In this document: one piece after another, positions 1-7,640 of the stretch | Numbering within the stretch: the stretch's first letter is position 1 | Layout: every line of letters starts with the position of its first letter | Source: CAZFVY01 sp964522665 | Lineage (GTDB): Bacteria > Verrucomicrobiota > Verrucomicrobiia > Limisphaerales > CAZFVY01 | Assembly (NCBI GenBank): GCA_964522665.1 | Contig: CAZFVY010000100.1 | Coordinates: 1-27,093 of the forward strand | Reading direction: 5' to 3' | Length of the DNA stretch: 27,093 bases | Notes under the pieces: model-generated | What the model was told of the DNA's origin: nothing | Database searches by the model: none | What the model saw: only the letters and a program-made list of their open reading frames with translations | Translations under genes and position numbers: made by a program

Positions 1-69
1 AACATTAGCAACTTACTTATGATTAGCCGTTTTCCATTTTCAAAACACGCTCTTACAAAAGCGGCGACT

Positions 70-2022
70 CTATTGACCGACTAAACGGTACAATTGATTG
101 CCCTTGGAGATATCAATCAGGAGGGTATTCTGGCCGCCGGGGCTTCGCGCGGGCGTCGCGGTCACGTTGGACCAAGCCAGCGGGTAGCTTAACTTCGCTG
201 ACTGGAGGGTAGGACCCGTAGGCCATGACAGGGTCAGGCCGACGCCCGATCGGATAAAGACCAGACGCGGGACGGCGAGCGAGTCGGATTGTAGAATCGT
301 TCCCGCGTCACCGACCGCGACAAAGGTATCCGCTCCGAAGGCGATACCGCGAATGGTGTTCGCCGTCCCCGAGATCCGCTGGACCGCGTTGCTGCCGCTC
401 GCCGATGTCAGAATGTTTCCGCCGTTACCGACGGCGACAAAGGCTCCGTCTCCGAAATGGATGTCATTGAGGTAACCAGGACTCCCTAATGGAGCGCTCA
501 CCCAGCCGACGCCATCGACGGAAGTCAAGATCGTGCCCGAATCCGTGACAACGATGAAAACGCCATTACCGTAAGTCGCGCAGGTCAGGTTGCCGGCGGT
601 CTGGTGGAGCTGAGTGGTCCAATGATTGCCATCTGGGGAGGACAAGATCGCCCCGTCGGAACCCGAGCCGCCCACGGCGACAAAGGCGCCCGCTCCATAA
701 GTCACATCGGCTAAGTCAAACATCGTGCCGGAGTTTTCGTTAGTCCAGTTAATCCCATCTGATGAGGCGATAATTGTGCCGAATCCGCCGACCGCCACGA
801 ACTGGCCACCGCCAAAAGTAATTCCGCTCAGATTCCGATCCGAGGAAATCTGGAGTTCCGTCCAGTCGGCCGCGTTCGTTGAGATCAAGACAACGCTAGA
901 CAAGGTGGGCGAGGCGCCCACGGCGACAAAGGTCGAGTTCCCGAACGCGATGTTGCGCAGGGCGGCCGCGCTCCCCGAGGCTTGATTGGTCCAGTTCACG
1001 CCGTCGCCGGAGTTCAGGATCGCGCCCGGGTTACCGACCGCGACAAACATGCCATTGCCATAGGCGACGGCGTTCAGTTGATTGGTAGGACCATAGGCGC
1101 GGTCGATCCAGGCGATCCCGTCCGTGGATGTAATTATCGTGTGGGTTCCACCGACCACGACGAAGTAGCCGTTTCCTTGGGCGATGCCGCTAAAGGAGTG
1201 GCCAACTCCCGCATTTTGCGCGGTCCAGTTGACGCCGTCGGGAGAGGTGATGATGGCGTCGGGATTACCAACGGCGATGAACGTCCCGCTCCCGTAGGCG
1301 ATGCCGCTGAGATTGGCGTCCGTAATTGACTCGCGGACCGTCCAGTTGTGCGCCGAGGGTGAGGTGACGACCCCACCGCGTGCCCCGACTCCTACGAAGG
1401 CGCTGTTGCCGTAGGCCACGCCGGTAAGAGCCTCGCCCGGTTGACGGGGTACCCAATCGACACCGTCCGATGAGGTCAGCGTCGTGCTGCCCGAACCGAC
1501 CGTCACAAACGTGCCGGCGCCGTACGAGACCGAGGTCAGAACGTTGCCCGTCCCCGAAGTTTGGCTCACCCATTTGACCCCGTCCAGCGAGGTCAGCACG
1601 GTTCCGATGTCGCCGACGACCACGAACTGGCCGCCACCATACGTCGCGCCGTACAAATCGGTCGCCGTCCTCGAGTTGACGCTCGCCCACGAGGTTCCAT
1701 CAGTTGACGTCAGTATTACCCCGCCTGCGCCCGTGGCGACGAATTCCCCGTTACCGTAGGCGATGCCGTAAAGATCACCCACGGCGCCGGAACTTTGCCC
1801 GATCCAGTTGGTCGCGTCGTTGGAGGTGACCACCGTGCCCAGTACGCCTACGGCAACGAAGATACCATTGCCGTAGGCGACCGCGGTCAGCACGTTGCCC
1901 TGAGGCGACGGATTGCGCCAGCGCCAGTGATCCAGCGGCGACGCCGATAGATTGTCCAACGTCAGGGCCAGGAGGACAAATGTGATTAGCTCCCCGAAAC
2001 CTGCTTTCCCTCGAATGATCAT
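70..2022 (-). CDS. Secreted 14-blade beta-propeller-like repeat protein
   Basis: This 650-residue protein starts at an ATG and has a probable signal peptide (hydrophobic stretch at about residues 10-25, ending near Ser-Ala-Ser). Residues 42-582 are 14 copies of a unit of about 40 residues. The recurring pattern is Y-G-N-G-x-F-V-A-V-G, then G-T-I-x-T-S-x-D-G, then x-W-T. This resembles YCF48/BNR-type and other beta-propeller repeats, and 14 blades would suit two seven-bladed propellers. The last 68 residues form a different beta-rich domain with an L-S-W core and an ending in L-Y-R-L. It resembles the C-terminal domains of the giant protein at the other end of the window. It is probably a surface or secreted binding protein; the ligand is unknown. 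No catalytic residues are evident. The gene lies 139 bp downstream of the stress-protein gene and may have its own promoter. The fold class is fairly secure, the function is not. Confidence 0.8.
   Translation of the reverse strand: MIIRGKAGFGELITFVLLALTLDNLSASPLDHWRWRNPSPQGNVLTAVAYGNGIFVAVGVLGTVVTSNDATNWIGQSSGAVGDLYGIAYGNGEFVATGAGGVILTSTDGTSWASVNSRTATDLYGATYGGGQFVVVGDIGTVLTSLDGVKWVSQTSGTGNVLTSVSYGAGTFVTVGSGSTTLTSSDGVDWVPRQPGEALTGVAYGNSAFVGVGARGGVVTSPSAHNWTVRESITDANLSGIAYGSGTFIAVGNPDAIITSPDGVNWTAQNAGVGHSFSGIAQGNGYFVVVGGTHTIITSTDGIAWIDRAYGPTNQLNAVAYGNGMFVAVGNPGAILNSGDGVNWTNQASGSAAALRNIAFGNSTFVAVGASPTLSSVVLISTNAADWTELQISSDRNLSGITFGGGQFVAVGGFGTIIASSDGINWTNENSGTMFDLADVTYGAGAFVAVGGSGSDGAILSSPDGNHWTTQLHQTAGNLTCATYGNGVFIVVTDSGTILTSVDGVGWVSAPLGSPGYLNDIHFGDGAFVAVGNGGNILTSASGSNAVQRISGTANTIRGIAFGADTFVAVGDAGTILQSDSLAVPRLVFIRSGVGLTLSWPTGPTLQSAKLSYPLAWSNVTATPARSPGGQNTLLIDISKGNQLYRLVGQ
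277..1899 (-). repeat. 14 degenerate tandem repeats (propeller blades)
   Basis: The coding sequence holds 14 consecutive diverged units of about 110-130 bp. Counting the hallmark aromatic/Gly-Asn-Gly/Phe-Val motif gives 14 starts. They are repeats at protein level and have drifted apart at DNA level, unlike the young repeats of the giant gene. Confidence 0.75.
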
Positions 2023-2093
2023 TATAATTGTTTTTGCGACGTTTGCTTTGTTCGATTTGTTTAATGGTCTCGCGCGGCCAACCGTGATTGGAA

Positions 2094-2124
2094 GCCGGCG
2101 TCGGTGGCGGCGTCAGACGCCGGC
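2094..2124. other. Perfect 9-bp inverted repeat between genes
   Basis: GCCGGCGTC at 2094-2102 is the exact reverse complement of GACGCCGGC at 2116-2124, with a 13-bp loop. It lies between the stop of the 17M-like gene (2162) and the start of the propeller gene (2022). A GC hairpin here could be a terminator or a processing site. No T-run follows on the minus strand, so a classical intrinsic terminator is not supported. Confidence 0.4.
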
Positions 2125-2161
2125 GGAATCGCTTAATCCTCGGATGAGTCCGAGACTGAAA

Positions 2162-2713
2162 TCAGGCGCCGACCGCGCAAGCCTCGGGCTGGGCGTGAGA
2201 AGAGACGTGTTCCGCGATGGCCTCAGGGTTGCTGCGGTTGAGCAGCTCGCGGGCACGGGTCGCGTCCTCCGCGCTGCCGTGCGCGATCAGCACAAACTTG
2301 CCGGACTTGATGGCCGTCTCGTACTGTACGATGCTATCGACCGGGATGCCCAAACTGCACAAGCCGGCGCCGATCGCGCTCAGGCCGCCGACTATGACCG
2401 CCCCTTCCAGCGCGCCAACGATCCAACCGACCAGCGGCCCCGCGACCAGCAATGGTCCGACCCCTGGAATAAAAAAGAAAGCCGATCCGAATAGAAATCC
2501 CCACATTCCACCCCAAAACGCCCCCATTTTTCCCCAGTATTTCATGCGATCACCGGCGTTGTAATAGCCCACGACTTGTTCATCGGTGTGATAGTCGCGG
2601 CCGACGATCGAGAGTTTCTTCATGTCAAAGCCGGAATGCTGCAATTCCTTGACGGCGGCTTCGGCTTCGGCGTGGGATTTGTAAATCGCGACGGTGGCGT
2701 TGGTCTTGGTCAT
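2162..2713 (-). CDS. General stress protein 17M-like (YflT/DUF1269-type) membrane-associated protein
   Basis: This 183-residue protein starts at an ATG. The N-terminal 40 residues match the 17M/YflT-type pattern (alpha/beta fold with 'A-V-x-x-L-x-x-x-G-F' and 'S-I-V-G-R-D'). The middle, about residues 60-125, is a Gly-rich hydrophobic segment with G-x-x-x-G spacing, likely a membrane hairpin. The C-terminal part returns to a small alpha/beta motif (the Y-E-x-A-I-K-x-G-K region). The family is stress-associated in many soil bacteria, but its biochemical role is unknown. It lies 141 bp downstream of the alcohol dehydrogenase gene. A distant paralogue lies at 6890-7552. No clear Shine-Dalgarno precedes the ATG. 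Confidence 0.8.
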   Translation of the reverse strand: MTKTNATVAIYKSHAEAEAAVKELQHSGFDMKKLSIVGRDYHTDEQVVGYYNAGDRMKYWGKMGAFWGGMWGFLFGSAFFFIPGVGPLLVAGPLVGWIVGALEGAVIVGGLSAIGAGLCSLGIPVDSIVQYETAIKSGKFVLIAHGSAEDATRARELLNRSNPEAIAEHVSSHAQPEACAVGA

Positions 2714-2854
2714 AGTATCTGTTTTTGGTTCGAGCGTTTTCTTTACTGAGGCGGCTCTGGTCCGCTTCTGATCATAGGTCCTGGTTCGGTGTCTCGATAT
2801 AGGGGATTGCCCGTGGGGTAGGGCTCCTATAATCCGGCGAAAAACGAGTAATAC

Positions 2855-3895
2855 CTAACTATTCGTCAGGATGACCTTCAAAGCGCGCTCCCGCCCGGCG
2901 TTTCCGAACGTGTCGTAAGCCTTCAATATGTCATCGAGCGAAAAGTGATGAGTGATCAGCAACTTTGGGTGGAGCTTGCCGGCCATGACGGTCTTGAGGA
3001 GGAGGGGAGTGGTCACCGCGTCCACGAGGCGGGTGGTAATGGTAATGTTTTGCGACCAGAGTTTTTCGAGGCGCAAGGTCACACTCGCGCCGTGGACGCC
3101 GATATTGGCGATGTGACCGCCCACGCCGATGATCTCCTGACAAAGTCCAAACGTGGCCGCCACGCCCACCGCCTCGATCGCGACGTCCACGCCTTTGCCG
3201 GCGGTCATGGCCATGACTTTCTCGGCGGCCTTTCCGTCGGCGCTGTTGACCACCGCGGTGGCCCCGAATTGTTGGGCGACTTTGAGGCGATTGTCGTCGA
3301 GGTCAATGGCGATGATATTCGCCGGAGCGTAGAACTGGGTGGTCAGCAACGCGGCCAGGCCGACGGGACCGGCGCCGATGATGGCGACGGTGTCGCCGGG
3401 TTTTACGGCGCCATTGAGAACGCCGCATTCGAAGCCAGTCGGAAGAATGTCGCTGAGCATGACCATGGCCTCTTCATCGGCCGACTCGGGGATGGAGTAG
3501 AGGCTCATATCGGCGAACGGAATCCGGACGTATTCGGCCTGCGTGCCGTCGATCGTGTTGCCCAGAATCCAGCCGCCTGACTCGCAATGCGAAGTAATGC
3601 CGCGCCGGCAGTAATCGCACTTGCCACACATCGTGATGCACGAGATCAAAACGCGGTCACCCGGGCGAAAGCGGCTGACGCCGGTTCCGGCCTCTTCGAT
3701 GACGCCAATTCCCTCGTGGCCCAAGATGCGGCCTGGCGCGACGGATGGCAGGTCGCCTTTGAGAATGTGTAGATCCGTACCGCAAATCGTGGTCTTGGTG
3801 ACGCGCACGATGGCGTCGGTCGCTTCCCGCAGGGCCGGACGCGGCGGGTTTTCGAGCTTCGTGTTTCCGGGGCCGTGATAGACGAGGGCTTTCAT
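2855..3895 (-). CDS. Zinc-dependent alcohol dehydrogenase (medium-chain MDR family)
   Basis: This 346-residue protein has the normal length for a medium-chain dehydrogenase. Catalytic zinc ligands are visible as Cys38 (I-C-G-T-D) and His60-Glu61 (G-H-E-G). The structural zinc lobe has Cys90, Cys93, Cys96 and Cys104. The Rossmann NAD(P)-binding motif G-A-G-P-V-G lies at 174-179, followed by the acidic strand end I-D-L-D-D near 197-201, which favours NAD. The protein should oxidise alcohols or reduce aldehydes in the cytoplasm. It belongs to the subgroup with the L-S-D-I-L-P-T-G-F-E-C-G segment (148-158). The exact substrate cannot be read from sequence. It lies 88 bp downstream of the DUF2243 gene and may clear aldehydes under stress, which is an inference from context. 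Confidence 0.93.
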   Translation of the reverse strand: MKALVYHGPGNTKLENPPRPALREATDAIVRVTKTTICGTDLHILKGDLPSVAPGRILGHEGIGVIEEAGTGVSRFRPGDRVLISCITMCGKCDYCRRGITSHCESGGWILGNTIDGTQAEYVRIPFADMSLYSIPESADEEAMVMLSDILPTGFECGVLNGAVKPGDTVAIIGAGPVGLAALLTTQFYAPANIIAIDLDDNRLKVAQQFGATAVVNSADGKAAEKVMAMTAGKGVDVAIEAVGVAATFGLCQEIIGVGGHIANIGVHGASVTLRLEKLWSQNITITTRLVDAVTTPLLLKTVMAGKLHPKLLITHHFSLDDILKAYDTFGNAGRERALKVILTNS

Positions 3896-3983
3896 AAGGT
3901 AGTTTTGCAGAATGCAGATTGTTGAATAGGAGAGTGAGTGTGTTTTTGAGCTTGCGATTCAAACGCGGGCTCCGGCTGCCGCG

Positions 3984-4496
3984 TTACTGGAGCGGCCGCA
4001 GAAAGACCCGCGAATGGATTACGGCGCCGTTTTGCGTCGTGCGGATTAGCCAGGCGCCTGTCGTCATCAATCCTAGACCGGTGGCCAGAAAAAGCATATC
4101 GAACCAAAACTGGTACGGGTGACCGGGGAGCACATGATGGATGCCGAGGATCTGGTGGTCGATAATACCCTCGACGAAATCGAAGAGTCCGCCGCCCGCC
4201 AAGATCGAGCCAAATAGAATCCGCCCACTTCCGGCTGGGTCGGCGCGCCCCGCGGCGCGAAAAAGCATCACCGTTCCGACGATTAGGTCCAGCCAGAGAG
4301 CTAAGTGGAAAAAGCCGTCTTGGGTGTTCTGAAGCTGAAGTTGCGCGATCGACGCAGGCGCGCAGTGCGCCGTCACGCACACCAAATGGTGCCAACCCAG
4401 GATTTGGTGAAGGACGATTCCGTCGGCGAAGCCGCTGAATCCCATTCCGAGAACGAGACCCGCGCGGATCAATGGATTCTTCAGTGTCACGGTCAA
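3984..4496 (-). CDS. DUF2243 membrane protein
   Basis: This 170-residue protein has about four hydrophobic segments and the DUF2243 signature F-A-D-G-I-V-L-H-Q-I-L-G-W-H-H. A second, similar half carries F-D-F-V-E-G-I-I-D-H-Q-I-L-G-I-H-H. The duplicated H-Q-I-L-x-x-H-H motif places several histidines at the membrane and suggests metal or haem binding, though no function is established for the family. The start is either TTG at 4496, which overlaps the upstream stop as TTGA, or GTG at 4490. The first ATG (M18) would cut into the first membrane helix. The overlap points to translational coupling with the small CsbD-like ORF. Confidence 0.85.
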   Translation of the reverse strand: MTVTLKNPLIRAGLVLGMGFSGFADGIVLHQILGWHHLVCVTAHCAPASIAQLQLQNTQDGFFHLALWLDLIVGTVMLFRAAGRADPAGSGRILFGSILAGGGLFDFVEGIIDHQILGIHHVLPGHPYQFWFDMLFLATGLGLMTTGAWLIRTTQNGAVIHSRVFLRPLQ

Positions 4497-4732
4497 CGAA
4501 CCGAATCAGGGCGCGCGCGCGTTTTCTTGGGCTGTTCGTGGATCGTGCCGGAATCGCGCGTCCGTCGATCTCGGTCGGCCAGCTTAGCGGGAGCGCGACG
4601 CTGAGCCGGAGCGTTTGATTCGTTTCTTTGGACGCCGGCATCCGGAGCGGACGCCTCGGTCAGCGCCGCGCACTTTTGCAGGATAAGGTTCTTGAACATC
4701 GTCCAGTCCACTTTGATTACGAGTCGGTTCAT
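4493..4732 (-). CDS. Small CsbD-like protein, C-terminal half diverged
   Basis: This is a 79-residue ORF from an ATG. The first 26 residues follow the CsbD stress-protein pattern (V-I-K-x-x-W, then F-K, Q-K, and A-L-T-E). The rest is Arg/Ala/Pro/Asp-rich and lacks the second half of CsbD (the usual D-L-x-x-I-x-G-K block). I looked for that half in the other two minus-strand frames and did not find it, so a simple frameshift is unlikely. The gene fits neatly between the iron permease (37-bp gap) and DUF2243 (4-bp TTGA overlap). CsbD proteins are common in stress gene sets of this kind. It may be real, degenerate, or a chance ORF. Confidence 0.4.
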   Translation of the reverse strand: MNRLVIKVDWTMFKNLILQKCAALTEASAPDAGVQRNESNAPAQRRAPAKLADRDRRTRDSGTIHEQPKKTRARPDSVR

Positions 4733-4769
4733 GAAGCGTCCGTCATTGATTGTGATGGGAAATCGAGGA

Positions 4770-5306
4770 TCAATTCTTCCCCACCCGAAGCGATTGACTA
4801 GTCGGCCCGGCGGCAGCCCCGGCGAGCGCCGGCGCGACCGCGGCGATCGTCTGGCGTCCCGCCAACGGAATGAATTCAGTTTCGCTGGCGTCCGACTCCG
4901 CCCGCGCCGCGCGGGCAAGGCGTTCGAAGCGGGCCTTGATCTGATCCAGTTCCTGCTCCGACAGTTCCTCGATGTCTAAAAGCGTATTGCGGGCGGTCTT
5001 CGTGGCCCGGATCAACTCATCGAGTTTCAACTGCACGGCTTCACTTTCGCGGTTCTGGGCGTTGCGGATTAGGAAGATCATCAGAAACGTAATAATATTG
5101 GCGACCGTATTGATCACCAGGAGCCAAGTGTTGCCGAAGTGAAACAACGGCCCCGCGAGCGCCCAAATGACGATTGAACCGAGAGCGGCGCCAAACGCCA
5201 TGGGATGTCCACTGGCGCGGACGATCTTACGGGCAAATTGTTGGAAGCCGCCCAGCAGCCGGGCGCCGACGATCCGTTTCAACTTGGGCGCGTCATTGGT
5301 TTTCAT
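4770..5306 (-). CDS. Low-affinity iron permease family protein
   Basis: This 178-residue protein starts at the ATG at 5306. The pattern S-G-H-P-M-A-F-G, a hydrophobic segment ending in W-A-L-A-G-P-L-F, W-L-L-V-I-N-T, then a second membrane segment and I-R-N-A-Q-N-R-E matches the bacterial low-affinity iron permease family (Fet4-related). The C-terminal half is a charged helix (about residues 80-150) with the family's K-L-D-E-L-I-R-A motif, followed by a short Ala/Gly-rich tail. Bacterial members are small, with two membrane helices, and transport has not been shown for most of them. A TTG at 5369 overlaps the upstream stop and would add 21 poorly conserved residues; the ATG fits family starts better. 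Confidence 0.85.
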   Translation of the reverse strand: MKTNDAPKLKRIVGARLLGGFQQFARKIVRASGHPMAFGAALGSIVIWALAGPLFHFGNTWLLVINTVANIITFLMIFLIRNAQNRESEAVQLKLDELIRATKTARNTLLDIEELSEQELDQIKARFERLARAARAESDASETEFIPLAGRQTIAAVAPALAGAAAGPTSQSLRVGKN

Positions 5307-5365
5307 TCGATTATGAGACGCATCTGGCGTTCCGCGCGTTCTCCGAGTCAGACGCGCAATTTCGT

Positions 5366-5797
5366 TCAACCGCTGTGTCGGGGTGGGTCGGCATGAAAGT
5401 GATGTCGAACCTTGGCCGCCAGTTGCGCCTCGGTCATGCGATCGGCCGTCTCCACGGTGATGGGGCGAGGGTCACGGTGGTGTTTGTCGAACCGCTTTTT
5501 AAGCTCACCCTTCGCCTCGCCCGGACCCATTATCAGGATCGATTCCGCCCCGCTGAGGGACGCTATGATCTCGTCGTAATAACGCGCCAAATGCCCGGTG
5601 TATTCTCGTTCCCGGGAGTCATCCGCCGGAACCTCGTCCGCCTCAAACGGACCGCTCGACGGTTCACCCGCGCGCCGGAGTTGTTTCTCCGCGCTCGATT
5701 GAATCCGTTTGGTTTTATCGCCCGCCTCCGAGAGAAAGACGAGAGTAGCCTCCCGGTGGTCAATCCACAGACCGGCGTTTGTTTTCATAGTAGTCAT
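5366..5797 (-). CDS. eRF1/baeRF-like small conserved protein
   Basis: This 143-residue protein starts at the ATG at 5797; a second ATG at 5788 is equally plausible. It begins with A-G-L-W-I-D-H-R-E-A-T-L-V. It contains H-L-A-R-Y-Y-D-E-I-I-A-S-L, then I-L-I-M-G-P-G-E-A-K-G-E-L-K-K-R, and ends with M-T-E-A-Q-L-A-A-K-V-R-H-H-F. The order of an initial strand with a Asp-His motif, a helix, and a glycine-rich 'GPGEAKGEL' loop is what I associate with a single domain of the eRF1/Pelota-like superfamily seen in bacteria (baeRF and 'host attachment' type proteins). That link is fold-level and comes from memory. The gene sits 23 bp after the decarboxylase-like gene and is probably co-transcribed with it. 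Confidence 0.65.
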   Translation of the reverse strand: MTTMKTNAGLWIDHREATLVFLSEAGDKTKRIQSSAEKQLRRAGEPSSGPFEADEVPADDSREREYTGHLARYYDEIIASLSGAESILIMGPGEAKGELKKRFDKHHRDPRPITVETADRMTEAQLAAKVRHHFHADPPRHSG

Positions 5798-5820
5798 AAA
5801 AATGTGCGAGGGTGATTGAC

Positions 5821-6852
5821 TCAAGCCTGGACCGCGTGAGCGATTTGCCTTCCCTGATTATAATGCGTTCCAACCTTGGCATCGAACTGGACTTTGCCGG
5901 CCTCAAACAGAGTCACGATATCTGACCCGCCAAACGAAAAAAATCCAAACTCCTCGCCTTTGGCGAGCGCGGCGCCGACTTCGGCGGTAAGATTTACCGA
6001 AGAGACTTGTGCCATTCCGATCGGCAGAACGGCGACGAATCCCAAAGGGGAATCGAGTACGATCAAACCTCGGTCCTGAGTGAATTGGTAACCGGTCCCA
6101 TCGACTACCTCCAGGGCGCCGTCTGGCCGCTTAACCACGTCCATGGTTACGTTGCCAGGAATCTTGCGCGCCTCTTTGACCCGCCCGCGAACCGGGACGT
6201 GATACCGGTGATAGTCGTTGACGTTCAGAAAGCTATGCGTGAACAAACCGCCCCGGAACCGGTCTTGATAAGGGCTACCCGCGAGGAGTTCGCTAAGCGA
6301 CCAGGTCAGGCCCTTGGCGCTTATGCTTGATCCCGCTGTGATTGGCCATTGCCCGTGGAAGACGCTGTCGGCCGGCGAAACAATGACGCTGTCGTCGCAA
6401 AGCCCGTCCACCGGCCGTCGCCCTGGTCGGACTTGGCGAGCGAAGAATTGGTTGAAGGTCAACCACCCGCTTGGTCCGGGGCTATAGTCCTCGAGGTGAT
6501 AGCTGGAATCGGTGAGGAAGCCCTGTATTCCTTGGGCCGATTCAGTGGTATCCAGAAAGGCTCCCCAGTCTTCCGCAAATTTGCGGACCCACCCCAGAAA
6601 CGCCGCGTCGGTCTCGAGGACCCCCTCCGGGAGCTGATCGATAAGATAGTAGAACTTGAGAATATGCGCGTTCAGATTTCTGTCCGTTGGAATCAAGGTG
6701 ACCATTCGGTCCAGGAAAGCATGGTACTGCGCGATGGTCTTGACCTCCGCGTAGCCCGCCTTGTGGATGGAGGCTTCGAGGGCGTCGCTGAGGTCGGGTC
6801 TCAAATTGAGCAGCGCGATTAATTCTTTAACGATCGGTTGGTGTTCAATCAT
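5821..6852 (-). CDS. PSDC-domain phosphatidylserine decarboxylase-like pyruvoyl enzyme
   Basis: This 343-residue protein is called from the ATG at 6852, which has a weak GGAAAC upstream; a GTG at 6867 would add five residues. Residues 1-145 match the PSDC-type N-terminal domain (W-G-x-F-L-D-T, then the G-W-L-T-F-N-Q-F-F-A-R region). The C-terminal catalytic domain shows S-P-A-D (Asp near 161), the D-Y-H-R-Y-H-V-P motif (His215 and His218) and G-G-S-D, with Ser310 as the expected self-cleavage and pyruvoyl-forming residue. Classical enzymes carry L-G-S-T or G-G-S-T, so Asp after Ser is a variation. No membrane anchor is seen. The family includes soluble decarboxylases that act on free amino acids as well as phosphatidylserine enzymes, so the substrate is open. 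Confidence 0.85.
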   Translation of the reverse strand: MIEHQPIVKELIALLNLRPDLSDALEASIHKAGYAEVKTIAQYHAFLDRMVTLIPTDRNLNAHILKFYYLIDQLPEGVLETDAAFLGWVRKFAEDWGAFLDTTESAQGIQGFLTDSSYHLEDYSPGPSGWLTFNQFFARQVRPGRRPVDGLCDDSVIVSPADSVFHGQWPITAGSSISAKGLTWSLSELLAGSPYQDRFRGGLFTHSFLNVNDYHRYHVPVRGRVKEARKIPGNVTMDVVKRPDGALEVVDGTGYQFTQDRGLIVLDSPLGFVAVLPIGMAQVSSVNLTAEVGAALAKGEEFGFFSFGGSDIVTLFEAGKVQFDAKVGTHYNQGRQIAHAVQA

Positions 6853-6889
6853 GAATCTGGTTTCCACTTCGCCAATCGACCGCCATAGG

Positions 6890-7552
6890 CTAACTGAGCC
6901 CTGCGGCTGCTGTTTTCAGCCGCAGGGCTTGCTCGGCGTCTTTCCCAAACGTACCACCGTCAGCGGCCTCGAATGGACACGAGACGGTTTGGGGTGGCTT
7001 AGACGCGCGCTCGGGCGCCGAAAGATGGTCGTTACGAGCGTCATTTGTGGCGCAGATGGAATCGGCGCCGGACTCTCGGAAGATCGTTTTGGCCAGGGTG
7101 ATGTCGGTCGCGTCACCCGACCGAATCGAGAATAGAACGTTTCCGGCCCTAACTCCGTTCTCATACCGGTTGGCGTCCTGCTCGCCTAGTCCCATGCCCA
7201 TCAACGCGCGTGCCAGCCCGGTGACACCGTCGCCACCGGAGATCGCGACGCTCAGCGCCAGAATGATCGGTCCGCCGGCGACGACATGTCCGATTCCAGG
7301 AATGTTCAGCGCGCCGACGTTCGCGAAACCGTGCTTGCGCGCCGATCGCCATGCCTCGGATCGAGACAATGCTATTTGACCGATTCGTTCCTGGCTTGGG
7401 TACTCCTCCGGCGCCGGCGCCGGATCTGCGTTCGGGACGGGAAACAACGCCGAAAGATCGTGATGGCGAAAGCCTGACTGCCTCACGCGATTGACTATTT
7501 CATCGGCCTGCTCGCGCGAGCCAGCGAGGCAAAATACAGATTCAGTCGGCAT
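6890..7552 (-). CDS. General stress protein 17M-like protein, long form
   Basis: This 220-residue protein starts at an ATG. The first 40 residues form a small alpha/beta motif (V-F-C-L-A, then E-Q-A-D-E-I-V-N-R-V-R-Q-S-G-F). Residues 75-125 are Gly/Ala-rich and hydrophobic, with N-I-P-G-I-G-H-V-V-A-G-G-P. The next block (G-L-G-E-Q-D-A-N-R-Y-E-N-G-V-R-A-G-N-V-L-F-S-I) is the typical C-terminal motif of the 17M/YflT-like stress family. The last 60 residues are hydrophilic and probably disordered. It is a paralogue of the protein at 2162-2713, although the two share only architecture. It lies 37 bp upstream of the decarboxylase-like gene and probably leads that transcript. Confidence 0.75.
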   Translation of the reverse strand: MPTESVFCLAGSREQADEIVNRVRQSGFRHHDLSALFPVPNADPAPAPEEYPSQERIGQIALSRSEAWRSARKHGFANVGALNIPGIGHVVAGGPIILALSVAISGGDGVTGLARALMGMGLGEQDANRYENGVRAGNVLFSIRSGDATDITLAKTIFRESGADSICATNDARNDHLSAPERASKPPQTVSCPFEAADGGTFGKDAEQALRLKTAAAGLS

Positions 7553-7640
7553 CAGCTTGAACGGTCTCGCCTTGATTCACTTGATGATCCTCGTTGGCGT
7601 AATTACCGCGTCGTAAAACCTTAGCGGTTGTAATACCCAA

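Noticed and set aside
2139..2165. Hammerhead-ribozyme-like core on the plus strand (GGATGAGTCC ... CTGAAA)
   Set aside because: The conserved CTGATGA is broken (U to G), an extra U lies before GAAA, stem II would be only 3 bp, and no stems I or III can be formed from the flanks.
2828..2833. TATAAT on the plus strand
   Set aside because: No plus-strand gene follows and no matching -35 element is seen; the reverse complement is not placed well for the minus-strand gene.
2945..3580. Plus-strand ORF of 211 codons opposite the alcohol dehydrogenase
   Set aside because: The minus strand encodes a complete dehydrogenase with all zinc ligands. The plus-strand product has no recognisable features.
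3892..4641. Minus-strand ORF of 249 codons overlapping DUF2243
   Set aside because: It is Arg/Pro/Ser-rich, without domains, and covers the DUF2243 gene in another frame.
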